From IMG/VR virus record IMGVR_UViG_3300022926_001171, positions 1 through 45,426 of that record: a stretch of DNA of 45,426 nucleotides; one strand, written 5' to 3'. How positions within the stretch are numbered: the first letter of the stretch is position 1; each line of letters begins with the position of its first letter. The notes under the pieces are model-generated. The model ran no database searches, had not been told where the DNA came from, and saw only the letters and a program-made list of their open reading frames with translations. Below are positions 29,290 through 37,640 of the stretch, one piece after another. The translations under genes were made by a program, and so were the position numbers. This DNA is from a virus.

Positions 29290-30230
29290 CTGTTCTCCCA
29301 CTTGTATGCGTGTTCTACAATATCAGCAAGGGTATATTTAGGTACCCAATGCAATTCATTCATAGCAAGCTCAATAGCTGCGAATGTTTTTGCTGGGTCA
29401 CCTTCTCTCCTGTCACCATAATTTATTTCAATGTCCTTACCTGTGTATTCTCTGAAAGCATCAATCACATCTATCACACTTTCTCCGCTACCTTTACCTA
29501 TATTAAATACCTGATAAATGCCATTGTTGTCGAGGTAATGTATAGCATCAATGTGTGCCTGTGCAATATCAACCACATGAGTATAGTCACGGATACAAGT
29601 ACCATCGGGTGTATCATAGTCATCACCAAACACTGTAAAGGGTTCACCTGTACCGAAACACCTTGCAAGAATAGGAACAAGATGTGAATATGTTTCCTGT
29701 TCATAACCATGTCTATTCAATACATCAGCACCTGCCGCATTAAAGTATCTAAGTGACAATGTTTTGATACCATATGCGTTTTCATAGTCCTTAAGGATTT
29801 CCTCAAACATATCCTTTGTACGGCCATATGGTGACATAGGATCCTTTCTGTTTCTTTCTGTAGTAGGAAACTCTGGGTAGTCACCGTACACACTGCTTGA
29901 GCTACTAAAGATAAAGTTTTCAACCCCTGCCTGAATACATTTATCAAGGAACTTAATACTGCTCACAATGTTATTATTGTAGAACACTGATGGTTCCTCA
30001 ACGCTACGACCTACTTCATGGTCTGCCGCAAAGTGAATCACAGTTTTAATTTGATTGTCTCTAAGAATAGATCTTACGGTGTCCGAAGAAAAATCTACAA
30101 CAACCCCGGGTCTTGTAAGATCACTTGACCAGTCTACACCGAATACTTCAAAGCCTTGTTCTTCTAACTGCAAACAAGTCTGATGACCAATAAACCCTTT
30201 ACTACCTGTGACCAATACTTTTTTATTCAT
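29286..30230 (-). CDS. galE: UDP-glucose 4-epimerase GalE
   Basis: A 314-residue SDR-family epimerase that interconverts UDP-glucose and UDP-galactose. The Rossmann loop GSKGFIG (9-15), SSSSSVYGD with the catalytic Ser, and YGRTK with the Tyr-x-x-x-Lys pair are all present. RYFNAAGAD and IRDYTHVVD are typical. It overlaps the upstream glycosyltransferase stop by eight bases (ATGAATAA). Together with UGDH and two glycosyltransferases it suggests phage control of a nucleotide-sugar pool. Confidence 0.95.
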   Translation of the reverse strand: MNKKVLVTGSKGFIGHQTCLQLEEQGFEVFGVDWSSDLTRPGVVVDFSSDTVRSILRDNQIKTVIHFAADHEVGRSVEEPSVFYNNNIVSSIKFLDKCIQAGVENFIFSSSSSVYGDYPEFPTTERNRKDPMSPYGRTKDMFEEILKDYENAYGIKTLSLRYFNAAGADVLNRHGYEQETYSHLVPILARCFGTGEPFTVFGDDYDTPDGTCIRDYTHVVDIAQAHIDAIHYLDNNGIYQVFNIGKGSGESVIDVIDAFREYTGKDIEINYGDRREGDPAKTFAAIELAMNELHWVPKYTLADIVEHAYKWENR

Positions 30231-31485
30231 ACTTTGCCTTCGCTACGTGTTTACGATATGTTATACTGTCTCTATAAAGAGGTTGCTGTATACTTCCTGT
30301 ATACATACAATCTAAAGTCCTGTCAATTGTACCGTCCTGATAATCACTTATCTTACCTATATTATACTCGTCTAAGTACACATTGTCAATAGCATCTTGC
30401 ATTTTCTTTAACTTATCAATGGCATCTTCTATTGACCAGGGAACATACATATGGTTAGCATTATTAGCAAACACCTCGGGGAAACTTCTGTATGCCGGGA
30501 ACAGTGTCAAACAACCCATAGTATCTGCTTCACTGACTGTATTGCTAACCCAATCTTGTAATGCACAATTAAACAGTACCTGACTTTCTGAAAGCAAACT
30601 ATAGTATTCATTCTTTTTCAATCCTGTGTATACCTTAAAGTTTGCTGTATCGCCTGACTGTAGAGCCATTGCTCTGTCAACATACTCCTGACGGTTACTT
30701 TTCAGTTCAGGGTGTCCACAAAAAATAGCAAACTCCATTTCAGGATCTATTTTGTAGTATGCTTCAGCCAAGTCCATATAAAAATGTGGTTGCTTTTCAT
30801 CATCCCAGCGAGAAGAAAATCCAACACGTTTAGTTCTGTTGTGTAGAGGAATGTTTTGGTGCATCCACTTTCTGCTAGTATCAGGAGCAACACGTTCCAA
30901 TACTTCATTCTTACCGAAAGGCAAACCTGTTACATAAATATTCTTTTTGAAACCTGCAATACGAAGATGAGCTACAAATTCTTCTGATGCTACCATAATA
31001 CCATCAACAAATTCATCAACCATTTGCTCGTATCTACGCATCCAATTGAACATACCTTCACGTATTAAAAAGTCATCTGGGTCTGTAGTCTGTGCTAAGA
31101 AACGAAGGAATACTCTTGGTCGATACTCAGGAGGTGACTGTTGCATAATGTATGGCAAACATTCTAGTCCAGGAGTAAACATATCCTCATAGAAGATTAC
31201 ATCATCACGGTGTACTTCACCGTTTTTCATCTTCTGAATTAGGTTCATGTGCTGAGAAAGACTGTAATAACTTCTGCCATGTGCATCAAGTACACTACCA
31301 GTAACAATAGCTTTACTGTCATCTAGTTCCTGACCTGTCACAATCTCATAGTCAATACCGCGTCTTTTAAACACACGTTCATTCCACTCCTGCAGTTGTA
31401 GAGTGTAACGTGCTTCATAAGACTCTAGTCCCATGTACCAGAGTTTTCTAATTTTAATTAAAGAGGGGTCATTTTTGTTAAGCAT
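30223..31485 (-). CDS. Glycosyltransferase, GT-B fold (GT1/GT4-like)
   Basis: A 420-residue protein with a two-domain GT-B shape: an N-terminal acceptor domain (QHMNLIQKMKNGEVHRDDVIFYEDMFTP, in part) and a C-terminal donor domain with GFSSRWDDEKQPHFYMDLAEA, a nucleotide-sugar-site pattern, and VSNTVSEADTMGC as the EX7E-like region. Similar enzymes are found in marine T4-like phages. Acceptor and sugar are unknown. It lies between GalE and the T-fold protein, consistent with using UDP-galactose or a related sugar. Confidence 0.82.
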   Translation of the reverse strand: MLNKNDPSLIKIRKLWYMGLESYEARYTLQLQEWNERVFKRRGIDYEIVTGQELDDSKAIVTGSVLDAHGRSYYSLSQHMNLIQKMKNGEVHRDDVIFYEDMFTPGLECLPYIMQQSPPEYRPRVFLRFLAQTTDPDDFLIREGMFNWMRRYEQMVDEFVDGIMVASEEFVAHLRIAGFKKNIYVTGLPFGKNEVLERVAPDTSRKWMHQNIPLHNRTKRVGFSSRWDDEKQPHFYMDLAEAYYKIDPEMEFAIFCGHPELKSNRQEYVDRAMALQSGDTANFKVYTGLKKNEYYSLLSESQVLFNCALQDWVSNTVSEADTMGCLTLFPAYRSFPEVFANNANHMYVPWSIEDAIDKLKKMQDAIDNVYLDEYNIGKISDYQDGTIDRTLDCMYTGSIQQPLYRDSITYRKHVAKAKYE

Positions 31486-31831
31486 TATATACTATTGCTC
31501 CGTTTTCATCATCTTCAAACACTTCAACCACACATTGCCTGTTAGGATAGTTTGCCTCAACATAGTCCATGAGTTCCTGACCAAGCATTTCACATGACTT
31601 ATAATCAAGTTCCATAATGCCTTCATCAAACAGTCCTTCAAGTTCACGCTTGAATAGAATAAACTCTACGTCCCTGTCATCATGGAAAACTTCTAATGTA
31701 ACATAGAAATGAAACATATGGCGGTGAGGGTGCTTGAGAAACTCAACACCCTCTGGTGCATCAGGATAACAGTGAATGCCTTCTTTCTGAAAGCTCACCT
31801 TGATAAATACATTACGTTTTCTTACTGGCAT
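31478..31831 (-). CDS. PTPS/T-fold-like small protein
   Basis: A 117-residue protein that looks like a shortened relative of PTPS/QueD. NVFIKVSFQKEGIHCYPDA gives the N-terminal strand, HPHRHMFHFYVTLEV (34-48) supplies His pairs in the place of the zinc motif, and VVEVFEDDENGAIVY resembles the QueD closing block. The fold assignment is by eye. If correct it is a second T-fold protein near a deazaguanine gene set; whether it is catalytic is unknown. It overlaps the next gene by 20 bases. Confidence 0.55.
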   Translation of the reverse strand: MPVRKRNVFIKVSFQKEGIHCYPDAPEGVEFLKHPHRHMFHFYVTLEVFHDDRDVEFILFKRELEGLFDEGIMELDYKSCEMLGQELMDYVEANYPNRQCVVEVFEDDENGAIVYNA

Positions 31832-32030
31832 TTTTCTTTTTCCTGTTTGCTTTTCTTTTTGCTTTCGCCCATCGTTTTTTATATTCTTGATATGTCATTC
31901 TAAATTCTGAGCCAGAAGCCTTGAAATCTTCATAACATCCTTCATAAAATTTAGCAAGCCTTGCTCTATTAGACCTTACATCATTAGTAAGCTCTTTAGA
32001 AGTAAAGTTGCCTCCACTATTATCTGGCAT
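31812..32030 (-). CDS. Small basic hypothetical protein
   Basis: A 72-residue protein: a polar N-terminus (MPDNSGGNFTSKELTNDVRS) followed by a helical segment and a very basic tail (KKRWAKAKRKANRKKKNAS), suggesting nucleic-acid binding. The ATG at 32030 overlaps the upstream stop by 11 bases, and the 3' end overlaps the next gene. Function unknown. Confidence 0.65.
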   Translation of the reverse strand: MPDNSGGNFTSKELTNDVRSNRARLAKFYEGCYEDFKASGSEFRMTYQEYKKRWAKAKRKANRKKKNASKKT

Positions 32031-32562
32031 TGAACCACTCCGGTACTTGCCTGTTTGTCCATTTAGCGAAGTCTCGCTTGTATGTTCTGTAGTAATTACG
32101 ATACCCGTGTAATGGGTCAGTCATCTTAACATCATCAGGCATTGCCTGTGGTAAGGCAGTGACACAAGAGCTAGGCATATTCTTAGGTGTCTTAACTAGT
32201 ATATGTTCTAACTTCTCTTGTGTCAAGTGTTTTCTACCATACCTATGAGTATATTCTTTACAAAGTTCTATCCACAAACTATATAAGTAGCCGTAGTTTT
32301 CCTTTGTCATTCTACACCACTTGCCAGACGGATGATTAATATGTGATGCTTTGTACAATGTGTTCTCAAGATTACTATCCATCATTCGCCAACGCTTAAT
32401 GTTGCGATTGTTTTTAGTTTTGTCCTGATACATATCACCATCAAGTACACGGTGTGCTGTAGACATCAACTGTGCATACTCTATAATCATCTTGACCACG
32501 TGTTTGTCGCAGTGCTGTTGCGCACACGTCTTAGTGTCATTGTGTAGATAAAATATATTCAT
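32020..32562 (-). CDS. Pyrimidine dimer glycosylase-like protein
   Basis: A 180-residue protein of the Pyr_excise-like family. The start MNIFYLHNDTKTCAQQHCDK followed by HVVKMIIEYAQLMSTAHR and the HINHPSGKWCR block match phage and bacterial proteins placed near T4 endonuclease V (DenV). DenV cuts at UV-induced dimers, so a DNA-repair role is plausible, but these longer relatives have not been shown to have the activity, and the key N-terminal Thr of DenV is not obvious. Confidence 0.65.
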   Translation of the reverse strand: MNIFYLHNDTKTCAQQHCDKHVVKMIIEYAQLMSTAHRVLDGDMYQDKTKNNRNIKRWRMMDSNLENTLYKASHINHPSGKWCRMTKENYGYLYSLWIELCKEYTHRYGRKHLTQEKLEHILVKTPKNMPSSCVTALPQAMPDDVKMTDPLHGYRNYYRTYKRDFAKWTNRQVPEWFNAR

Positions 32563-32564
32563 AA

Positions 32565-32795
32565 TTAGCTCATTACATTAGTGAATGTAGTTTCAAACTC
32601 CTCATTGAGAGCAGTCTCATCTTGGAAGTTGCCTTTGTAATATACATTTGCCATTTTACGGAACACTCGCTTATCAAGCCCTTCCTCATCGTGGATCTTC
32701 TTTACAATCTCACGGATAAGTTCTCGTTCTGCTTGTGCTCTTGTCATAGCATCTGAAATTTCTACAATTGCGTTTCTAACCTTTTGTGCGTTCAT
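32565..32795 (-). CDS. DsbA-like dsDNA-binding protein
   Basis: A 76-residue helical protein. RELIREIVKKIHDEEGLDKR then VFRKMANVYYKGNFQDE matches the shape of T4 DsbA (an auxiliary dsDNA-binding protein linked to late transcription), with the same spacing of ELG/EGLD and KMFxxLxxxYxK. The ATG at 32795 follows the upstream gene without gap. T4 DsbA is 89 residues. Assigned by resemblance; the biological role in this phage is inferred. Confidence 0.7.
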   Translation of the reverse strand: MNAQKVRNAIVEISDAMTRAQAERELIREIVKKIHDEEGLDKRVFRKMANVYYKGNFQDETALNEEFETTFTNVMS

Positions 32796-33016
32796 TATAA
32801 CTCCTTATCGGGGTGTTTGTCAAGTGGTAATATAGATTCATTTTCAATGATTTTGATTATGGTATTGGTCAATTTTAAATCGGCCTCTAACCAAGAGATT
32901 TTAATTTGTAGTTCTTTTAAATGGTCTAGGTAATACTCTAACTCTCTTTGTTTACGTTCTTTGAGTTCTCTAGCGTCATCTAAAGATGTAATAAATTTGC
33001 CGTTTTCGTCTGTCAT
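32795..33016 (-). CDS. Small coiled-coil protein
   Basis: A 73-residue protein: MTDENGKFITSLDDARELKE then a long charged helix (KQRELEYYLDHLKELQIKIS, then WLEADLKLTNTIIKIIENES). The heptad-like hydrophobic spacing suggests a coiled coil. The N-terminal GKFITSLDDARELKERK block recurs in marine T4-like phages. Its position next to a DsbA-like gene and the 2OG oxygenase gives no specific function. It overlaps the upstream stop by four bases. Confidence 0.65.
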   Translation of the reverse strand: MTDENGKFITSLDDARELKERKQRELEYYLDHLKELQIKISWLEADLKLTNTIIKIIENESILPLDKHPDKEL

Positions 33017-33504
33017 AATAGGTCAAATAATATATGTATTCGATCAAATACTAAATTTCCATTTAATGCAGTGTGTGTCTTTGTTGTATTAGTCAACCAA
33101 GCAGTTCCGTCTGCTGGCATACGTTTTATTTCATCATCTATAATCATCATACATTGTTCATTGGTTTCTAAAGGTAAATGTATTCTTTTTGTTGTGTCTG
33201 CGTGTAGTGAATAACATTTCTGTCCAGGTAACATCATAAGTCTAACACGACCAATTGAATATTTTTCTTTTAGTGTATTCAAGACTTTTTCAAAATAAGT
33301 ACCAATAAAATGTTGATTCACCTCAGTAAAATTTCTACTAGTCATCAATGGCCCAGTACCGAAAAACCAATCTTTTTGGCCAGAAGGGTGTGTCAAACAT
33401 ATTTGATTCTTGTCACCCCAACCAACTAACTCTACTAAATTATACATTTCTTTTGTGAGTATGTCAAGATCAAATTGATAATCTAACCGTATAAAGTTAT
33501 CCAA
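33013..33504 (-). CDS. 2OG-Fe(II) oxygenase (aspartyl/asparaginyl hydroxylase-like)
   Basis: A 163-residue double-stranded beta-helix oxygenase. His101 and Asp103 (HADT) and His144 (HTALNG) form the iron triad, and Arg155 is placed to bind 2-oxoglutarate. WLTNTTKTHTALNG is typical of the aspartyl hydroxylase branch. Its stop overlaps the next gene by four bases and its start overlaps the DpdA-like gene by eight, so it is made with DpdA. In this context it could oxidise a protein or a DNA base; nothing here distinguishes the two. Confidence 0.82.
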   Translation of the reverse strand: MDNFIRLDYQFDLDILTKEMYNLVELVGWGDKNQICLTHPSGQKDWFFGTGPLMTSRNFTEVNQHFIGTYFEKVLNTLKEKYSIGRVRLMMLPGQKCYSLHADTTKRIHLPLETNEQCMMIIDDEIKRMPADGTAWLTNTTKTHTALNGNLVFDRIHILFDLL

Positions 33505-34867
33505 ACAATGCCTCCAATGAAGGTTTTTCCAGAGGTGCTATGTGTGAAATGCTTGCTGACTTTTTATTGGCCTTAAATATAGGTGCCCATGTATTCATCC
33601 AATTATTGAATGTGTCCACATCTTTTACATCAAACAATGCTTTGGCCGCGCCAGTTGGATATTTTTTATCAGCTAGCCTAATAAGTGCTTTCTTGTCGTA
33701 CATATACTTTTCAATCTGATACATAAAATTCTTTATACTAGCACAACACATAACAGTTCTGCCCTCATACCAATCAAGCAAATTGCCGTACTGTTCTAGA
33801 TGTGGAATAGAAGGTGTGTTCAATACTTCATGGAACTTTTCAAGTGACAGCGACAAAGGCCAATATTGTTTTATGTCATTGTACATAACCTCATACTCTC
33901 TGTTAGGTACAAATGCTCGTGCTTCACCCACAAGAGGAGCGTCAGATGCTCTTGCTCTATCATACTTCAAAGTGTTGCCTTCGCCTGCAACAAAGTATCC
34001 ATTGACAATTTCACCCAACATATAATACAGTCCTGTTTCTACTGCTCGTGTATGAGTTGTAGAGTCATATGATACATGAACATCACCGTACATACCATTC
34101 TGTAAAAAGATAAGATAAGGTATCATACGTGACACAGCACCTACTCCCAAAATATGTAAGTGTAGTTTACCTGTTTCATCTCGCACAGGCACTTGAGTAG
34201 CAAAAAACGCTTTTTGTATATCTTCAAGCGGTCCTGTACCTAGTGCCGCACCACCCATTGCCACACCGCCTATACGATTGTGATCTTCTTTAGGCACTGT
34301 TTCAAGTATAGTGTCAGTCCATTCAAGGTAAGTTTCTAGGTCACCGCCTTGACAAATCATAAAAGGTTTGCAGGAGCTACCGTTTTGTTTGAATACTTCA
34401 ATCTGTCGCTTAACATTCTCTGCTGTTTGTTTAGCATACTTGTGACGATTTGCTTTATCAAAGTATCTATTTGTTGTATCGTTTCTGTCAGATGCGCCTG
34501 TAGTAATAACAGGTATCTCATCAAAACACATACCAACATCTGCCCACTTGCTTTGATCCTGATACACTTCTTCTCTGAGTGTATTCATATTAGTTCCTTT
34601 AGGAATTTTATGAGCAAGTGTCACCATCTGTAGTCCGCCGGAGTCAGCGTGTAACTGATGAATAGATGGTTTGAGGTTACTTAGACGAGGACCGAAATTA
34701 CTTTCTGCCCATGCGTTGTACAGTAAGGAAAATGTGTGACCCGGTTGGTCATCAAAAAAGTGGTGAAATATTTTGTTCACCAAATCAATGTTGTCTTGAC
34801 TATCATGTAAAGATGGATTGGATAACCTCATATAAGAGGTGCCTGATGCTACGTATTCTAATTTCAC
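33497..34867 (-). CDS. dpdA: DpdA-like DNA guanine transglycosylase (TGT family)
   Basis: A 456-residue TIM-barrel protein of the tRNA-guanine transglycosylase superfamily. HADSGGLQM (73-81) contains the DSGGxQ substrate loop. CFDEIP and GGVAMGGAALGTGP give further barrel blocks. Phage DpdA exchanges a guanine in DNA for a 7-deazaguanine derivative. The window also carries folE, queD and queE, which make the precursor. The start is GTG at 34867 (GTGA overlap with the exonuclease stop); an ATG 12 codons later is possible. The normal bacterial TGT zinc-site C-terminus is not evident, as in DpdA-type enzymes. Confidence 0.82.
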   Translation of the reverse strand: MKLEYVASGTSYMRLSNPSLHDSQDNIDLVNKIFHHFFDDQPGHTFSLLYNAWAESNFGPRLSNLKPSIHQLHADSGGLQMVTLAHKIPKGTNMNTLREEVYQDQSKWADVGMCFDEIPVITTGASDRNDTTNRYFDKANRHKYAKQTAENVKRQIEVFKQNGSSCKPFMICQGGDLETYLEWTDTILETVPKEDHNRIGGVAMGGAALGTGPLEDIQKAFFATQVPVRDETGKLHLHILGVGAVSRMIPYLIFLQNGMYGDVHVSYDSTTHTRAVETGLYYMLGEIVNGYFVAGEGNTLKYDRARASDAPLVGEARAFVPNREYEVMYNDIKQYWPLSLSLEKFHEVLNTPSIPHLEQYGNLLDWYEGRTVMCCASIKNFMYQIEKYMYDKKALIRLADKKYPTGAAKALFDVKDVDTFNNWMNTWAPIFKANKKSASISHIAPLEKPSLEALFG

Positions 34868-35403
34868 GATTTCAATATCTCTATAATAAGTTTGGCTTCA
34901 GCAATAGCGTCATGTAACGCATTATGATTCACGCCTGTTTTCTGTAGTTTTTTACCCAACACATTTGCTAATGTGCGTAGGCAGTATATGTCCCAAAACT
35001 TCCACGGTAAGTGTTCACCGTAGACTTTATCTTTGTCATACCCAATAGCATAATAAGCTGATTCTAAAATACTTATATCAAAGTTAGCACCGAAGCCCCA
35101 TATAGGATTACCTACTTCATAAAAGTCAGCAAACTTATGTAGTGCTTCAGTGAGAGGTACAGGGTCTTTCATCCAAGCATCCCGTGCCTCTTTACTTTGT
35201 TTTGTCCACCACTCAATTGTATTCTTGTCAAAGTGTAGTCCTACATCCTTACAAGTTTGAGGATCAATGTTTATAAAAAACTCCTCAAGTATTCCTTCTT
35301 CTAATGAGAATTTGACAGCACCAATAGACACGATACACCCATTGGCATGAGTGCTTAGTGTTTCAAGGTCTACTACAAACTGTGGTTGATTAGGTTTTAT
35401 CAT
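34864..35403 (-). CDS. dexA: DnaQ-like 3'-5' exonuclease (DexA-like)
   Basis: A 179-residue exonuclease of the DEDD superfamily. VVDLETL (10-16) supplies the first Asp and Glu, WGFGANFDISIL the Exo II Asp, and HNALHDAIAEAK the Exo III His and Asp. Phage DexA-like enzymes trim DNA 3' ends. Its stop is four bases into dpdA and its start four bases into folE, so it is within the deazaguanine operon. Whether it acts on modified DNA is not known. Confidence 0.85.
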   Translation of the reverse strand: MIKPNQPQFVVDLETLSTHANGCIVSIGAVKFSLEEGILEEFFINIDPQTCKDVGLHFDKNTIEWWTKQSKEARDAWMKDPVPLTEALHKFADFYEVGNPIWGFGANFDISILESAYYAIGYDKDKVYGEHLPWKFWDIYCLRTLANVLGKKLQKTGVNHNALHDAIAEAKLIIEILKS

Positions 35404-36083
35404 CTACAAGAATATTCCTGTTGCAATTTAATGTTGTCAAAGAATTCTTTTTTAGTGTCAGGGTTATTAAAGAAACTACCTTTGAGTACAGTTGTCTGTG
35501 TCAAGCTACTGCCCGCCATGATGCCTCGGTTCTCACAACAACCATGAGTCGCTTGAATATAAACACCTACGTTATCACTGCCTGTTGCTTCTATAATTTC
35601 TTTAGCAATATCATTACACAATTCTTCTTGTAATGTACCTCGTCTAGCACACCACTGAGCGATACGTGTATATTTAGACAGTCCAATAAGTTTATCAGCA
35701 GCTATGATACCTATGTATGCTACACCACTGACAGGCTGGTGATGGTGTGAACACATTGACTTTAGTTCGCTACGTACAACAAGCATACCATCATATCCAT
35801 CATCTACATGATTAGGAAATGCTGTAGCATTAGGCATAGGATCATAACGACCAGCCATGAGTTCGTTCACATACATCTTAGCAAGTCGTCTTGCTGTACC
35901 CTGTGAGTTAGGATCTGTTTCTCTGTCAATAACTAGACTGTCAAGCACACCCTCAAACTTTGTAGTTAGTTCATTTATTAGGGCTTCTTTGTCACCACTT
36001 TGCATGACTTCTGAGATATTGTCTGAGGCATAATATCTTATGCCTGTTGCATTTAACCTATGTTTAATTACATCACTTATCAT
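35400..36083 (-). CDS. folE: GTP cyclohydrolase I FolE
   Basis: A 227-residue FolE that opens GTP to dihydroneopterin triphosphate, the first step of folate and 7-deazaguanine synthesis. SMCSHHHQPVSG has the zinc-binding Cys and His, and ATHGCCENRG the second Cys block; RLAKMYVNELMAGRY is the N-terminal helix of the family. The true start is the ATG at 36083 (AAGGA upstream, overlapping the upstream gene by 11 bases); the longer in-frame start is inside the small upstream gene. It is encoded with QueD, QueE and DpdA. Confidence 0.93.
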   Translation of the reverse strand: MISDVIKHRLNATGIRYYASDNISEVMQSGDKEALINELTTKFEGVLDSLVIDRETDPNSQGTARRLAKMYVNELMAGRYDPMPNATAFPNHVDDGYDGMLVVRSELKSMCSHHHQPVSGVAYIGIIAADKLIGLSKYTRIAQWCARRGTLQEELCNDIAKEIIEATGSDNVGVYIQATHGCCENRGIMAGSSLTQTTVLKGSFFNNPDTKKEFFDNIKLQQEYSCR

Positions 36084-36273
36084 TATCAATGATTCCTTGA
36101 TCCCAGTTTCTTGCACAATCTTCTGCGTAATAAAGACTCTTGCCAACTAGTTCTCTTGTTTCAATTAGTTTTTCATTTTCGTACATTTCCACAACATAAC
36201 AAGTATCGGGTCCTTTTGAAGAACCATTGTTATAGGGTTGTTGACGAATAACGCTTGTTCTTCTTGTCATCAT
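36073..36273 (-). CDS. Conserved small phage protein
   Basis: A 66-residue protein starting MMTRRTSVIRQQPYNNGSS, then TCYVVEMYENEKLIETRELV and YYAEDCARNWDQGII. These blocks recur in marine T4-like phages. The ATG at 36273 overlaps the phosphoribosyltransferase stop as ATGA with GGGAGAAGG upstream. It may be a small subunit or adaptor; function unknown. Confidence 0.7.
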   Translation of the reverse strand: MMTRRTSVIRQQPYNNGSSKGPDTCYVVEMYENEKLIETRELVGKSLYYAEDCARNWDQGIIDNDK

Positions 36274-36725
36274 ACCTTCTCCCAAGGAAAATCTAACCAT
36301 CTACTATCATTATATAAATTACCTGCAACAAAGTCAACCTTTATATCAGGCCTTTTGTTATACATAACGGCCCATTTAGCTTTAGGAGCGTGTACTTTAA
36401 TTTGTTCATATGTTCGACCAGAGTCAATAAGGTCGTCTACAATCAACACATCTTCTGAGTCATGTACTTGAATCATGTTAGTCCATTGTATATTGTCATC
36501 TCTAGTTTGCCACACAACAGGAACAAACTTAGCATTAAGTTGATGTGAAATCATTACACCGGGGACAAGCCCTCCTCTGGAAAGGCCGACTACAGTTTTA
36601 ATTTTAGTCCCATCAAAATTAATCTTACCAACAATTGTTCGTACACAATCCTCAACCTCTTGCCAAGTGATAGGTACAGTTTCTATTTCAGGTTCGACAG
36701 TAAAATGTTTTTTGCCTATGTTCAT
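36270..36725 (-). CDS. Type I phosphoribosyltransferase
   Basis: A 151-residue PRTase. VLIVDDLIDSGRTYEQIK (93-110) is the PRPP-binding loop, and SRGGLVPGVMISHQL (49-63) a typical N-terminal block, closest by eye to xanthine/guanine PRTases. It would make a purine nucleotide from a base and PRPP. It sits between queE and folE, so it could feed GTP synthesis for deazaguanine production, or act on a modified base; both are inference. The ATG at 36725 with GGA upstream is preferred over the longer frame. Confidence 0.85.
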   Translation of the reverse strand: MNIGKKHFTVEPEIETVPITWQEVEDCVRTIVGKINFDGTKIKTVVGLSRGGLVPGVMISHQLNAKFVPVVWQTRDDNIQWTNMIQVHDSEDVLIVDDLIDSGRTYEQIKVHAPKAKWAVMYNKRPDIKVDFVAGNLYNDSRWLDFPWEKV

Positions 36726-36726
36726 A

Positions 36727-37614
36727 TTAAGTTCCGATTTTGTTCCCATATACATAACAGTGATTACGAGTAGCTACCTTGTAGCCTTTTTCCATAGCTA
36801 CATTACATATAGCAGCTACATTTTCTTGCTCTTCTTTCGTGGCGCCTGCAGGCATGATCCATATGTCAGGCTTTTTCATTTCTGCTTGCTTAGCATACCG
36901 TGTTATTTGGTCAGCATAAAAATCTATTTCACGCCAAGCGTCTTTGCTACCATTACAAACAATCTTTATAATGCCTGTACTTTTTGTACCTTCAATATAT
37001 GACATAAAGTTGTCAACATCAAATGCTTGTTCTTCGCCTGCTGTATGCCACGTCTTAGGACTGATTGCCCAATGCCAACGTATACCCATGTCAGCCAAGT
37101 ATATGTTAATAAAGTCTTTCAAGTCTTTGTTTAATTTTTTAGTGCCATTAGTTTCTACTGTAATGATTTTAGGTACATTGCCACGAATAAGAAACTCATT
37201 GACAATTGCTTTCATCTGTCGCTGTTGCAACATAGGTTCGCCACCAGTAAACGCAAGCATATTTTCTTGTTTGCTTAGTGGATGTGTGAATTTGCCGTGT
37301 GGTAAAAGTGATTCAAGTTTGTCAGCGGCACCTTCAATTGTAGTATCAGTGGCTAAATGCTTATACTTCATTGACCATGTGTAAGATGAGTCACACCCTT
37401 TGTCCCAGACAGGTAGATCCTCTACACGATCTACCGCAATTAAGTCGTAGTCCTTGTAGGGGAGTTCCCAAGTATCGGGTTCAGTAGGTTGTTCTTGGCC
37501 GAAACCGTTACATTCTAAGTTACAGCCGAAAAATCTAAGCCAGACTGTTGGTGTGCCTGCTAGTTCTGCTTCGCCTTGAAACGACCAGAACATTTCGGAA
37601 TATCGAACCTTCAT
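36727..37614 (-). CDS. queE: 7-carboxy-7-deazaguanine synthase QueE (radical SAM)
   Basis: A 295-residue radical SAM enzyme that makes CDG from carboxytetrahydropterin. SEMFWSFQGEAELAGTPTVW (6-25) is the QueE N-terminus. Cys31 and Cys35 (GCNLEC) give two cluster ligands; the third, Cys74 (KGCDSSY), is set back by about 38 residues compared with the usual CxxC spacing. TGGEP (123-127) binds SAM. The ATG at 37614 has GAGG seven bases upstream; the in-frame TTG at 37620 is rejected. It has its own promoter at 37641. Confidence 0.93.
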   Translation of the reverse strand: MKVRYSEMFWSFQGEAELAGTPTVWLRFFGCNLECNGFGQEQPTEPDTWELPYKDYDLIAVDRVEDLPVWDKGCDSSYTWSMKYKHLATDTTIEGAADKLESLLPHGKFTHPLSKQENMLAFTGGEPMLQQRQMKAIVNEFLIRGNVPKIITVETNGTKKLNKDLKDFINIYLADMGIRWHWAISPKTWHTAGEEQAFDVDNFMSYIEGTKSTGIIKIVCNGSKDAWREIDFYADQITRYAKQAEMKKPDIWIMPAGATKEEQENVAAICNVAMEKGYKVATRNHCYVYGNKIGT

Positions 37615-37640
37615 ATACAATCCTCATAATATATAAGACA

